Source of the DNA: Bacteroidota bacterium
GTDB lineage: Bacteria; Bacteroidota; Bacteroidia; Chitinophagales; Saprospiraceae
Assembly: GCA_024743405.1 (NCBI GenBank)
Contig: JANSWP010000015.1
Location: 33,344-97,343, forward strand
DNA: 64,000 nt
Direction of reading: 5' to 3'
The position numbers were made by a program, and so were the translations under genes. Of this stretch, positions 1-8,583 are shown piece by piece. The notes under the pieces were generated by a model. That model was given only the letters and a program-made list of their open reading frames with translations, did not search any database and was not told the origin of the DNA. Positions within the stretch are counted from its first letter, which is position 1, and each line of letters opens with the position of its first letter.

Positions 1-495
1 TTCAAAATTAGGATTTACCTGTTCAACCTCTTGTTGGGAACCTACTACCGCAATAAAATCCTCTCTTCCTTGATAGCATTCTAAAATATTGATATCAATA
101 GAATCAATAATTGGTTGAGGTATTTCGACTTTTTTGATTTTATCAGTTGGGAAATTCAAAATATAATATTCATCTTCTTTTTTGATACCTAATTCACCAC
201 TTCTTGAATAAAAAACGATTTGGTCTTTGGAATAATTTAAATGTTGCAGAATCACATGTCCTGCTGCCAAAGTAGCATGTCCACATAAATCAACCTCTGT
301 TGTCGGAGTAAACCATCGAATATGGAATCCATTATTTTCAGGGACAAAAAAAGCCGTTTCAGAAAGGTTATTCTCTAATGCGATTTTCTGCATTAGATCA
401 TCAGTAAGCCATTCATCTAATGGACAAACTGCAGCAGGATTTCCTCCAAAAACATATTGAGAAAAAGCATCAACTTGATAAATTTTTTGTTTCAT
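1..495 (-). CDS. PhzF-family isomerase/epimerase, partial (cut by left edge)
   Basis: The 165 N-terminal residues of a PhzF-like protein are visible; the rest lies beyond base 1. Members are dimeric, cofactor-free isomerases with a diaminopimelate-epimerase fold, usually 260-300 residues, so a little over half is seen. The N-terminus runs MKQKIYQVDAF, then FGGNPAAVC (residues 16-24), then NNLSETAFF with Glu46 at the position of the PhzF catalytic Glu45, and a TTEVDLCGHAT segment typical of the family. The start at 495 is the only ATG that keeps the conserved YQVDAF beginning. The family name is secure from these motifs. The substrate is not, because most PhzF homologues outside phenazine clusters are uncharacterised and no phenazine genes are present. 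A 230-bp gap separates it from tyrS on the same strand. Confidence 0.85.
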   Translation of the reverse strand, partial: MKQKIYQVDAFSQYVFGGNPAAVCPLDEWLTDDLMQKIALENNLSETAFFVPENNGFHIRWFTPTTEVDLCGHATLAAGHVILQHLNYSKDQIVFYSRSGELGIKKEDEYYILNFPTDKIKKVEIPQPIIDSIDINILECYQGREDFIAVVGSQQEVEQVNPNFE

Positions 496-660
496 ATTTA
501 GGATGATTGGTACTACTTAATCAATTTAGAAATGCCAAAATAGACAAACCCTCAAAAAAAACTAAATTTTCAAATATACCCATGGACACCTTGAATTGAC
601 AGAGTAATAATAGTCAAACAGACAATATAATAAATTCCTGATTTGAAGTTGCACAAAATA

Positions 661-693
661 GAATAGGCGACTACATCATGTAATCGCCTATTC
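661..693 (-). terminator. Rho-independent terminator of tyrS
   Basis: A 10-bp perfect stem (661-670 with 684-693) continues inward as a second 5-bp stem (672-676 with 678-682) after one mismatch. Read on the minus strand it is followed by TATTTT. It lies about 30 bp beyond the tyrS stop codon. Confidence 0.75.
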
Positions 694-725
694 TTTAAAG
701 CAAACTAAAAGATGATGGAAAGGCA

Positions 726-2003
726 TTATTCTGCAATCACCATAAATTTATTCTTCTTTCCATTTTCTACCATAAAATATTTTCCATGCAATAAAATATC
801 TTGATTGATATTTGTTTCATGGCTATTTATTTTGTCTTTATTTACTGAGATTGCATTTCCCTTTATTGCTCGTCGTGCATCACTTTTAGAATTCAAAATT
901 TGAGTCTCTTCTGCCAATAAGTCCACAATGTTTAACCCGTTAGATAATGAGTCTTTTGATATATTAAAACTTGGAATCTCTTCTGAAACAATTTGTAAAT
1001 CTATTTGCGCCAATGCCATTAGACTTTCTTTATTGGCCTTTTTATTGAAAAGGATATTAGAAACCTTTTGAACAGAATTAAATGCTTCCTCAGAGTGCAC
1101 CCGAATGGTTAATTCTTCTGCTAACATTCGTTTTATTGCATTTGGATTATCCGCAAATTCAATCTCAGCTGCTTCGACTTCTTCTTTCGTTTTCAAAGTG
1201 AAATAGCGCATGAACTTATTGATATCTTGATCAGAGGCATTAACCCAGAATTGGTAAAATTTGTAGGGTGTAGTCATATTGGCATCTAACCAAATATTAC
1301 CTTCCTCAGATTTTCCGAATTTACTTCCATCCGCTTTAGTTAACAAAGGTGTAGTAACTGCATAAGCTTTTCCTTGGATATTTCTTCGAATAAATTCAGT
1401 TCCGGATGTGATGTTGCCCCATTGATCAGAACCACCCATTTGTAGGGTTACTTGGTGGTTTTGAAACAAACATTGAAAATCATAAGCTTGCAATAATTGG
1501 TAGCTGAATTCCGTGAAAGAGAGTCCAGTTTCGACTCGTTTCTTCACGCTTTCTTTAGACATCATATAATTGATAGTCAGGGTTTTTCCAACATTTCTAA
1601 GAAAATCAAGGACATTCATTTCTTTATAAAAATCCAAATTGTTGACGATTTCAGCTTTATTCTCTCCTTCATCAAAATTCAGAAATTTCTGCGCTTGCTT
1701 CAATTGAAAACTTAGGTTATGATCCAAGACATCATATGATTTTAACTCTCTTTCTTTGTCCTTGCCTGATGGATCTCCAACTCGACCAGTGGCGCCGCCC
1801 ATTAAAACAATAGGTTTGTGCCCACATTTTTGAAAAATGGTCAACAACATTAATTGAACATAATTACCTATAGTCATAGAAGGTGCAGTCGGGTCAAAAC
1901 CTATGTACCCGACTCTCATTTTCTCGTTTAAATGATCTTCAATGCCAGGTGTACTATCATGTAACATACCTCGCCAACGTAGTTCTTCAATAAAATTTTT
2001 CAT
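726..2003 (-). CDS. tyrS: Tyrosine--tRNA ligase
   Basis: Class I aminoacyl-tRNA synthetase that charges tRNA-Tyr in the cytoplasm. The 425-residue length is normal. Visible are the start MKNFIEELRWRG, the nucleotide-binding segment GFDPTAPSMTIGNY (residues 35-48), the tyrosine-binding block TINYMM, the QLLQAYDF and QMGGSDQWGNI blocks (residues about 188-198), and a KMSKS-type loop KFGKS (228-232). A C-terminal S4-like RNA-binding segment (about 355-420) follows. The HIGH signature is degenerate: it reads TIGN at residues 44-47, so both histidines are replaced. The Asn is a known variant; the Thr is unusual (see findings). The start is the only Met preceding the conserved N-terminus. A TAnnTTTG-type box lies just upstream. 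Confidence 0.95.
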   Translation of the reverse strand: MKNFIEELRWRGMLHDSTPGIEDHLNEKMRVGYIGFDPTAPSMTIGNYVQLMLLTIFQKCGHKPIVLMGGATGRVGDPSGKDKERELKSYDVLDHNLSFQLKQAQKFLNFDEGENKAEIVNNLDFYKEMNVLDFLRNVGKTLTINYMMSKESVKKRVETGLSFTEFSYQLLQAYDFQCLFQNHQVTLQMGGSDQWGNITSGTEFIRRNIQGKAYAVTTPLLTKADGSKFGKSEEGNIWLDANMTTPYKFYQFWVNASDQDINKFMRYFTLKTKEEVEAAEIEFADNPNAIKRMLAEELTIRVHSEEAFNSVQKVSNILFNKKANKESLMALAQIDLQIVSEEIPSFNISKDSLSNGLNIVDLLAEETQILNSKSDARRAIKGNAISVNKDKINSHETNINQDILLHGKYFMVENGKKNKFMVIAE

Positions 2004-2022
2004 GCTTCAAAATTTAAGGACG

Positions 2023-2030
2023 CAAAAGTA
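2023..2030 (-). promoter_or_regulatory. Putative -7 promoter box for tyrS
   Basis: On the minus strand the sequence reads TACTTTTG, matching the Bacteroidota -7 consensus TAnnTTTG, about 20 bp upstream of the tyrS start. No clear -33 TTG was found at the usual distance, so this is a partial match. Confidence 0.5.
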
Positions 2031-2179
2031 AGGATATAATTCTTTGGTCGTAAAAAATGATGGAATAGTTATTTACAATCTCCATAAAACTTATGGATAA
2101 TAGAATTTGATTCTTATTGAAATCGTTCCACTGTGGATTCTTTTGTTACAGTTGGGAATAATTTGGACTAATGATTTTA

Positions 2180-2187
2180 TACATTTG
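2180..2187 (+). promoter_or_regulatory. Putative -7 promoter box for the permease gene
   Basis: TACATTTG matches TAnnTTTG and ends 11 bp before the ATG at 2199. Transcription starting about 7 bases downstream would give a leader of only a few nucleotides. The spacing to upstream TTG trimers (2152 or 2163) is not ideal. Confidence 0.45.
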
Positions 2188-2198
2188 TGCTAACCAAT

Positions 2199-3497
2199 AT
2201 GAATCTAGAATATTTCATAGCCAAACGTGTTGCCACTTCTACTAGCGAACAATCTTTTTCAAAATTGATAATAAGGATTGCGGTGGTTGCAATTGCCTTA
2301 AGTCTAACCGTTATGATCGTTTCCACGGCCGTTATCTCTGGCTTTAAGCATCAAATTCAAGAGAAAATTTTCGGTTTCTGGGGACATATACACATCACAG
2401 ATGGTGCGGGGGTGCGGTCTCTTGTGGAAGCTTATCCTGTTAGTAAAAATCAAGAATTTTATCCTAGTTTAGATACTATTGGGAAAGTTAAATATTTTCG
2501 AGAATTAGAAGCATTTGGGCAAGTGAGGGAAATGGCAAGTGAAACGAATGGGGGCGTTCGTCATGTTCAAGTTTTTGCGCTAAAACCTGGAATTATTCAA
2601 ACAAAGAAAGAAATTGAGGGTATTATTTTAAAAGGTGTAGACGAGAGCTTCGAATGGGATTTTTTCAATAAATACCTTATAGAAGGATCTCCAATAGAAT
2701 TTTCAGATTCTACTATGTCTTCTGATATTATTATCTCTAAACAAACGGTTGACCGCCTAAATTTGAAATTAGGAGATTCATTTCGATTCTATTTTATTGA
2801 TGCTGGGGAGGTTATAGGAAGAAGATTTAAAGTAAAGGGAATTTTTAAGACAGGTCTGGAAGAATACGATAGAAAGTTTGCAATTGTCGATATCAAAAAA
2901 TTAAGGCAAATGCTTCAATGGGAAGATGATGAAGTGGGTGGCTTTGAAGTGTTTATTGATGACATACGTGATTTAGAGGTATTTTCCAATTACATCTATA
3001 TTAATGAATTACCAGGCCATTTATATGCTGAAAATATTAGAGAATCCCGTCCGGCTATTTTCGACTGGCTAGAATTGCAAGACATCAATGAAAAAGTAAT
3101 CTTGCTCTTAATGTTAGTAGTTGGTATCATCAATATGGTCACTGCTCTAATGATTTTGATTTTGGAAAGAACCAATATGATTGGAACCTTAAAAGCACTT
3201 GGTCTAACTAATTGGCGTATCCGAAAGATATTTCTTTATCAGGCATCTTATATTATTGGTCTCGGTTTGCTCTGGGGAAATATTATCGGAATTATTATCT
3301 GTTTCCTTCAAGATAAATTTCAAATCATAACCCTATCTGAAGAAAATTATTACTTGTCAGTTGCACCTGTTGAATTAAATTTCTGGACTATACTGATATT
3401 AAATATTGGCATCTTAGTCGTTACCATTGTTTTTTTAATTATTCCATCATGGCTTGTTACTCGCATCACTCCTGTAAAGGCTATACGATTTAAATAA
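2199..3497 (+). CDS. FtsX/LolC-E-like ABC transporter permease
   Basis: A 432-residue inner-membrane protein with the four-helix MacB/LolE architecture. There is one membrane segment near residues 20-45, a large periplasmic domain, and three segments in the last third (about 300-330, 350-380 and 400-425). The N-terminus (FIAKRVATS) and the loop ERTNMIGTLKALGLTNWRIR before helix 3 are typical of LolC/LolE-type permeases, which extract lipoproteins from the inner membrane. The end TRITPVKAIRFK is also typical. A GTG at 2187 gives four more residues, but ATG 2199 is preferred because it places the family's usual MNLEYFIAKR at the start. The gene for its ATPase is not adjacent; an ABC ATPase of the LolD/MacB type lies at 20476. 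The pairing of the two is a guess. Confidence 0.85.
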   Translation: MNLEYFIAKRVATSTSEQSFSKLIIRIAVVAIALSLTVMIVSTAVISGFKHQIQEKIFGFWGHIHITDGAGVRSLVEAYPVSKNQEFYPSLDTIGKVKYFRELEAFGQVREMASETNGGVRHVQVFALKPGIIQTKKEIEGIILKGVDESFEWDFFNKYLIEGSPIEFSDSTMSSDIIISKQTVDRLNLKLGDSFRFYFIDAGEVIGRRFKVKGIFKTGLEEYDRKFAIVDIKKLRQMLQWEDDEVGGFEVFIDDIRDLEVFSNYIYINELPGHLYAENIRESRPAIFDWLELQDINEKVILLLMLVVGIINMVTALMILILERTNMIGTLKALGLTNWRIRKIFLYQASYIIGLGLLWGNIIGIIICFLQDKFQIITLSEENYYLSVAPVELNFWTILILNIGILVVTIVFLIIPSWLVTRITPVKAIRFK

Positions 3498-3503
3498 TTA
3501 AAA

Positions 3504-4247
3504 ATGAACCGTTTAAAAGATAAATTTTCCGGTTCTTTTATTAGAGTTAAAGATGCTTTTGCCTTTTTTCCCAAACGAATTAAACGCCTAGTATATCATT
3601 TCCTTAATGCCTTCCAATTTCAATATTCCTATATCTACATCTCTATCACAATGTGGTGGAGTGAACTACTTTATTTATTGTTGGATTTATTTGCGATCCC
3701 TGAGTTATATGAAACTTTCCAAGAATTCTTTAAATATAATACAAGGAAATTATCGCCATTAGAGATCAAAATGGCAAAAACTATATTTGGAGATTCAATC
3801 AATTACGCTAGAGTACGAATCGATGAAAAAGCTCAAATCGGTTGTCGTCATTGGCATTTTTTATATGTCAGTTTTTATACGATAAATGCTTGGGGGGCTT
3901 TTCGTGAGGATTTATTGATTCATGAATTAGCACATGTTTGGCAGTTTCAACATTTTGGAGGCGTTTATATACCTAGAGCCATCAAAGCCATGAATTCTGA
4001 GGAAGGTTATAATTATGGGGGAATACAAAAATTAAAAGCTCAACTCCGTCTAGGAAAAACAATATTTGATTTTAATTACGAACAGCAAGCTGATATAATA
4101 ACCGATTATTTTAGACTAAAAAATGGAGTAAGTCCCCAATGGGGTAGTGCTACCCAATCAGATTTGTGGGTATATAAGGAAATGTGTGAGGTGTTAAAAA
4201 ATTATTCAACGCCAAATAATGGTACAAAACAAAAAGACAAAGCTTAA
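3504..4247 (+). CDS. Putative zincin-like metallopeptidase (DUF4157-like)
   Basis: A 247-residue protein whose clearest feature is the zinc-peptidase motif HELAHVWQ at residues 140-147 (HExxH at 140-144). The preceding segment (about 95-135: GDSINYARVRID, then an aromatic stretch) resembles the core of DUF4157-type proteins, where a short sheet region leads into an HELxHVxQ helix. Family assignment is from motif layout only. No signal peptide is obvious; an aromatic hydrophobic stretch at about 40-66 could associate with a membrane. It begins 6 bp after the permease stop codon, so the two are probably co-transcribed. Whether it is an active protease cannot be told; a third zinc ligand is not evident by eye. 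Confidence 0.6.
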   Translation: MNRLKDKFSGSFIRVKDAFAFFPKRIKRLVYHFLNAFQFQYSYIYISITMWWSELLYLLLDLFAIPELYETFQEFFKYNTRKLSPLEIKMAKTIFGDSINYARVRIDEKAQIGCRHWHFLYVSFYTINAWGAFREDLLIHELAHVWQFQHFGGVYIPRAIKAMNSEEGYNYGGIQKLKAQLRLGKTIFDFNYEQQADIITDYFRLKNGVSPQWGSATQSDLWVYKEMCEVLKNYSTPNNGTKQKDKA

Positions 4248-4318
4248 TTCATTTTGTATGTTTGCGAGTGCATAGGTTGAACAAGAAATATTTTATTTAA
4301 CTTTCCAGTAGCAAAATC

Positions 4319-5272
4319 ATGATCAAATACTACGTTTCAGAGGGACGAAAAATAAAAGAACTGGAAGAGCCAAAACCGTCGTGTTGGATCAATATTTCTC
4401 CTCCCTTTAGTGTTGAAGAATTAGAAGAAGTGGCTATAAAATATGACATTCCTCTTGATTTCCTGACGGACTCATTGGATATTGATGAACGTTCAAGATA
4501 TGAACGTGAAGAAGATGTTAGATTAATTGTTTTGAACACACCTCTTTCAAACCCAATTGAAGAGGAAATTGATGCGATTTTTATTACTGTGCCCATTGGG
4601 ATCATCCTTACTCCTGATAATATTCTAACAATTAGTTCGTACGAAAACCCAATTCTAAAAATGTTTTTAGATGGGAGAATCAAAAACTTTGACATCGCAG
4701 ATGAAGCAAGGTTTGTATTGCAAATTTCTGAACAAACCGTCTATCGATTTTTGACTTGCCTAAAACAGATCAATAAAAAGCGAAATTTAATAGAGAAAGA
4801 ATTATATGACAGTAGTCGAAATAAAGAATTAAAGCAATTACTTCAGATAGAAAAGAGTCTAGTTTTATTTGTTAATTCATTAAGCTCAAATGAATTGCTG
4901 AAAATGAAAATGAAACGAACAGATTTTTTAGCAATACGTGCTGACGAAGATAAAACTGATCTTTTTGAAGATATTATTATTGATAATAGTCAAGCATTGG
5001 AAATGGCAAACATATACACCAATATCCTCAATGGGACAATGGATGCTTATGGATCTATCATCTCCAACAATCTAAATATGACTATGAAGCGATTAACATC
5101 CATCACAATTATCTTGATGGTCCCTACATTGGTCGCAAGTTTTTATGGAATGAATGTCGCACTCCCTTTTAGAGATGATGGCATGCCTCATTATTTTTTA
5201 ATTATACTTTCCATCTCCTTGATTTTGAGCGGATTATTAGCCTGGTATTTCCAACGCAATCGACTTTTCTAA
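4319..5272 (+). CDS. corA: CorA-family magnesium/divalent cation channel
   Basis: A 317-residue inner-membrane cation channel of the CorA family (usual length about 310-330). The long N-terminal cytoplasmic domain (1-250) ends in a coiled helix. Two C-terminal transmembrane helices follow (about 258-277 and 291-311), separated by the diagnostic pore motif YGMN, with GMN at residues 277-279. The acidic loop after GMN is present in modified form (FRDDGMPH). The C-terminus is basic (FQRNRLF), as expected for the ring around the pore. It sits 71 bp after the metallopeptidase gene in the same direction. No terminator is visible after it, and a 600-bp gene-free region begins immediately downstream. 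Confidence 0.9.
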   Translation: MIKYYVSEGRKIKELEEPKPSCWINISPPFSVEELEEVAIKYDIPLDFLTDSLDIDERSRYEREEDVRLIVLNTPLSNPIEEEIDAIFITVPIGIILTPDNILTISSYENPILKMFLDGRIKNFDIADEARFVLQISEQTVYRFLTCLKQINKKRNLIEKELYDSSRNKELKQLLQIEKSLVLFVNSLSSNELLKMKMKRTDFLAIRADEDKTDLFEDIIIDNSQALEMANIYTNILNGTMDAYGSIISNNLNMTMKRLTSITIILMVPTLVASFYGMNVALPFRDDGMPHYFLIILSISLILSGLLAWYFQRNRLF

Positions 5273-5870
5273 TTGATTTCCTGTCTTTTACTAGCTGAGA
5301 TTTAATTGTTATTAACTTTTTTGGTGATACTGTTGGTAAGTTTCCACAGCGTGTTACTAACATTGTGGAAAAAATTGACTAATACCTAAGTAATTATATA
5401 TCAGTTACTTAAATAGTTTTTCCACATTTTGTGGAAAATTCAAAAGCTCGAAAAGATCTAATTTCACTATTTTAGTGCTGACAAAATTTGTTCGACAAGA
5501 GAAAACTTATAACTAACCACTCATTTTTTATCCAGAATAGAAGGGATGCTTCTTCTTTATATAAGTATAGCCCTCCCTTTTTACATGATGTACTACAGAT
5601 CAAGTTTTGAAAAAGAAAAATTTTGAAGGAATATACATTCCGATAACGTTAATTCTTTTGACCTAATTTGACTCTAATAAAAGTGCATAATGTGCATTTG
5701 ATCAATTTCTTATTTGAACACTCAATTATAATAATTGATCATTGGAGAGAAACAAGCTTAGACGAAAAGGATTTATAGATATGTCAACTATTTATCAGGT
5801 TCTGTCTCTTTTCGGGTTTTTCTTCTATTTCTTAACGAATTCATTATTGAAACACAACTAAAAAATAAAG
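5273..5870. other. AT-rich gene-free region with a DnaA-box-like cluster (candidate origin or nrd control region)
   Basis: This 598-bp stretch lacks any convincing gene. It contains TTTTCCACA, a match to the relaxed DnaA box TTWTNCACA, at 5418-5426 (+), 5430-5438 (-) and 5364-5372 (-). A weaker GTTTCCACA lies at 5340-5348 (+), and TTATCCAGA, one mismatch from TTATCCACA, at 5528-5536 (+). The pairs form two inverted repeats (5341-5371 and 5418-5438). A GATCT followed by AT-rich sequence starts at 5455. A GTGCAT direct repeat lies at 5683-5697. The region could be a replication origin, or a DnaA-responsive regulatory region for the ribonucleotide reductase gene downstream. Confidence 0.45.
5781..5861 (+). 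CDS. Possible 26-residue hydrophobic leader peptide upstream of nrdJ
   Basis: An ATG-started frame encodes 26 residues with a strongly hydrophobic centre (LSLFGFFFYFL) and ends 12 bp before the reductase start codon. Its length, position and composition would suit a leader or small membrane peptide. An open frame this short can arise by chance, and there is no ribosome-binding site to support it. Confidence 0.2.
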   Translation: MSTIYQVLSLFGFFFYFLTNSLLKHN

Positions 5871-5873
5871 TTG

Positions 5874-8462
5874 ATGGAAACGGTTGTACTAAAGAAGCCC
5901 TCAAAAGAAAAGCGTGGTGAAATGAAAGTGAAAACTTATTCATTTAAAACCGCTTTAAAAGCTGCTACAGAATACTTCAAAGGTGATGAGCTAGCAGCAA
6001 ACGTTTGGATTAATAAATATGCTCTTAAGGATTCTGCTGGGAATCTTTATGAAAAAACTCCAAACGATATGCACCGCCGAATAGCGAAGGAAATCGCTAG
6101 AGTTGAGAAAAAATATGTAAACCCTGTATCCGAAAGTGAAATTTTCGATTTACTAAAGGACTTTAAATATATAGTCCCTCAAGGTAGTCCAATGGCTGGC
6201 ATTGGTAATAATCTACAGGTTTCTTCTCTCTCAAATTGCTTTGTTATTGGATCCGAAGCGGATTCATACGGAGGCATCGTTAGAACCGATGAAGAACAAG
6301 TACAATTGATGAAAAGGCGTGGTGGAGTAGGGCATGATTTATCACATATTCGTCCAAAAGGTAGCCCTGTCATGAATAGCGCTTTGAGCTCTACAGGTAT
6401 TGTGCCCTTTATGGAACGATACTCAAATAGTACTCGAGAAGTAGCTCAGGATGGTCGTCGAGGAGCATTGATGTTAACCGTCTCTTCTAAACATCCTGAT
6501 GCTGAGGAGTTTGTAGATGCCAAAATGGAGCTTGGCAAAGTAACCGGAGCAAATGTATCTGTTAGAATTGATGATGAGTTCATGCATGCTGCCCTCAATA
6601 ATAAGCCTTATAAACAACAATATCCCGTAAATGCTAAGAATCCTACTTATGAAAAGGAAATCGATGCAACGGCTCTTTGGAATAAAATAATCTACAATGC
6701 TTGGAAGTCAGCTGAACCTGGAATGCTTTTTTGGGATACAGTGATTAGAGAATCTGTACCTGACTGCTATGCCGATTTGGGTTATAAAACTATTTCAACT
6801 AATCCATGTGGAGAGATCCCTTTGTGTCCTTATGATAGCTGTCGATTATTGGCGATTAATCTCTTTAGCTATGTAGAGAACCCATTTACAAAAGAGGCTC
6901 AATTCAACTTTGAAAAATTTGGTCAGCATGTACAAATGGCTCAGAGAATCATGGATGATATTATTGATTTAGAGATCGAGAAGATTGATGGAATCCTTGA
7001 AAAAATCAATAAGGATCCTGAGCAAGAAGAGATTAAAGGTGTTGAACGAAAATTGTGGGAAAAAATTAAAAAAACCTGTGTTGAAGGTCGAAGAACTGGA
7101 GTCGGAATTACTGCAGAAGGAGATATGTTGGCGGCACTAGGTATTCAATATGGTAGCGATGAGGGAATTGATTTTTCTGTAAATGTACACAGCACATTAG
7201 CTGCCAATGCCTATAAGTCTTCAGTGACCATGGCTAAAGAAAGAGGATCTTTTAAAATATTTGACGCATCTCGAGAAATGCAGAATCCTTTCATTAATAG
7301 ATTGAAAGAAAAGGATCCTGAGATGTATGAAGATATGGTTAAATATGGCAGAAGAAATATTGCTTTATTGACTATTGCGCCAACTGGAACTACAAGTTTG
7401 ATGACTCAAACGAGCTCGGGAATTGAGCCTGTATTTTTAGTTTCTTATACTAGAAGAAGAAAAGTAAATCCAAATGACCGAGATGTTAAAGTTAGTTTTA
7501 TTGATGAAGTAGGAGACTCTTGGGAGGAATACTATGTTTTTCATCACAAGTTTGAAGATTGGTTGAAAGCGAACGACTATATTGTTGAAGAAGTTAAGCA
7601 ATTGCCCAAAGAAGAATTAGATAAAATAATTGCTGAATCACCTTACAATAAAGCAACCGCCAATGATGTTGATTGGGTTCAGAAAGTCAAGATGCAAGGT
7701 GCTATTCAAAAATGGGTTGACCATTCAATCAGCGTAACAGTAAATGTGCCTGAAGATACAACAGTAGATCTAGTAAAAGAGATATATAAGACCGCGTGGG
7801 AGTATGGCTGTAAGGGATGTACGATTTATAGAGATGGAAGTCGTTCAGGTGTTTTGATTTCTAATGAATCTAAAGAATCTAAAAATCTGGAGCAAGGAAC
7901 TGCCATTATTGAGACCTTACCTCCAAAGAGACCTCGCAAATTGGAAGCTGAAATTATTCGGTTCCAAAATAACCATGAAAAATGGTTAGCCGTTGTCGGA
8001 TGTATAGGTGATCGTCCTTATGAAATTTTTACTGGAAAGGCGGAAGATATTTTCATTTTACCTAATTATGTCACTTCAGGTTGGGTGATGAAAAGTAAGG
8101 ATGATAACGGTGAAAACCGTTACGATATTCAATTCAAAGATAAGGACGGTTATAAAGTTACAATTGAAGGTTTATCTAGGTCTTTCGATAAAGAATATTG
8201 GAATTATGCAAAATTGATTTCTGGAATTTTGCGTCACGGAATGCCATTAAATTATGTCGTTAATCTAGTCCAAGGATTGAATGTAGACCAAGAACACATC
8301 AATAATTGGAAAAATGGAGTAGTCAGAGCATTGAAAAAATTCATTCCTGATGGAACTAAAGCCGTGAAAGAGGAATGTCCTGCTTGTGGTGATCCAGATG
8401 GCTTAATTTATAAGGAGGGATGTTTAATGTGCAAAAGTTGCGGTCACACTGAGTGCGGCTAA
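5874..8462 (+). CDS. nrdJ: Adenosylcobalamin-dependent (class II) ribonucleoside-diphosphate reductase
   Basis: An 862-residue cytoplasmic enzyme that makes deoxyribonucleotides using adenosylcobalamin to generate the active-site thiyl radical; it needs no NrdB partner. Catalytic motifs are visible. SLSNCF carries the first redox Cys (Cys122). NPCGEIPL at about 310-317 supplies the Asn, the radical Cys and the Glu of the NxCxE motif. APTGTTS is the phosphate-binding segment. The CKGCTIYRDGSRSGVL block (about 646-661) is typical of NrdJ. The last 30 residues form a CxxC zinc-ribbon (CPACG and CKSCG), as in the large NrdJ_Z subgroup. A TTG codon at 5871 precedes the ATG at 5874; the ATG is chosen. 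The gene sits downstream of the DnaA-box-like cluster. The cobalamin adenosyltransferase at 21353 could supply its cofactor. Confidence 0.93.
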   Translation: METVVLKKPSKEKRGEMKVKTYSFKTALKAATEYFKGDELAANVWINKYALKDSAGNLYEKTPNDMHRRIAKEIARVEKKYVNPVSESEIFDLLKDFKYIVPQGSPMAGIGNNLQVSSLSNCFVIGSEADSYGGIVRTDEEQVQLMKRRGGVGHDLSHIRPKGSPVMNSALSSTGIVPFMERYSNSTREVAQDGRRGALMLTVSSKHPDAEEFVDAKMELGKVTGANVSVRIDDEFMHAALNNKPYKQQYPVNAKNPTYEKEIDATALWNKIIYNAWKSAEPGMLFWDTVIRESVPDCYADLGYKTISTNPCGEIPLCPYDSCRLLAINLFSYVENPFTKEAQFNFEKFGQHVQMAQRIMDDIIDLEIEKIDGILEKINKDPEQEEIKGVERKLWEKIKKTCVEGRRTGVGITAEGDMLAALGIQYGSDEGIDFSVNVHSTLAANAYKSSVTMAKERGSFKIFDASREMQNPFINRLKEKDPEMYEDMVKYGRRNIALLTIAPTGTTSLMTQTSSGIEPVFLVSYTRRRKVNPNDRDVKVSFIDEVGDSWEEYYVFHHKFEDWLKANDYIVEEVKQLPKEELDKIIAESPYNKATANDVDWVQKVKMQGAIQKWVDHSISVTVNVPEDTTVDLVKEIYKTAWEYGCKGCTIYRDGSRSGVLISNESKESKNLEQGTAIIETLPPKRPRKLEAEIIRFQNNHEKWLAVVGCIGDRPYEIFTGKAEDIFILPNYVTSGWVMKSKDDNGENRYDIQFKDKDGYKVTIEGLSRSFDKEYWNYAKLISGILRHGMPLNYVVNLVQGLNVDQEHINNWKNGVVRALKKFIPDGTKAVKEECPACGDPDGLIYKEGCLMCKSCGHTECG

Positions 8463-8549
8463 TCTAATAAATTGTTTTTCACTGTTTTCAAAACAGGTTT
8501 ACTTGTTTTGTGATAGTTGAAAATCGTTTTCTCATAGTATTGTTTTAGA

Positions 8550-8578
8550 GGTAAGCTGATCACTCAGCTTACCTTTTT
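8550..8578 (+). terminator. Rho-independent terminator of nrdJ
   Basis: A perfect 10-bp stem (8550-8559 with 8564-8573), a 4-base loop, and five T follow. It separates the reductase from the convergent gene that ends at 8584. Confidence 0.9.
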
Positions 8579-8583
8579 CATTT

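Noticed and set aside
5341..5438. Palindromic TTTCCACA...TGTGGAAA repeats as an NrdR operator
   Set aside because: They do not match the NrdR box I know (acACwAtATaTwgtgt), whereas they do match DnaA boxes; origin or DnaA regulation is preferred.
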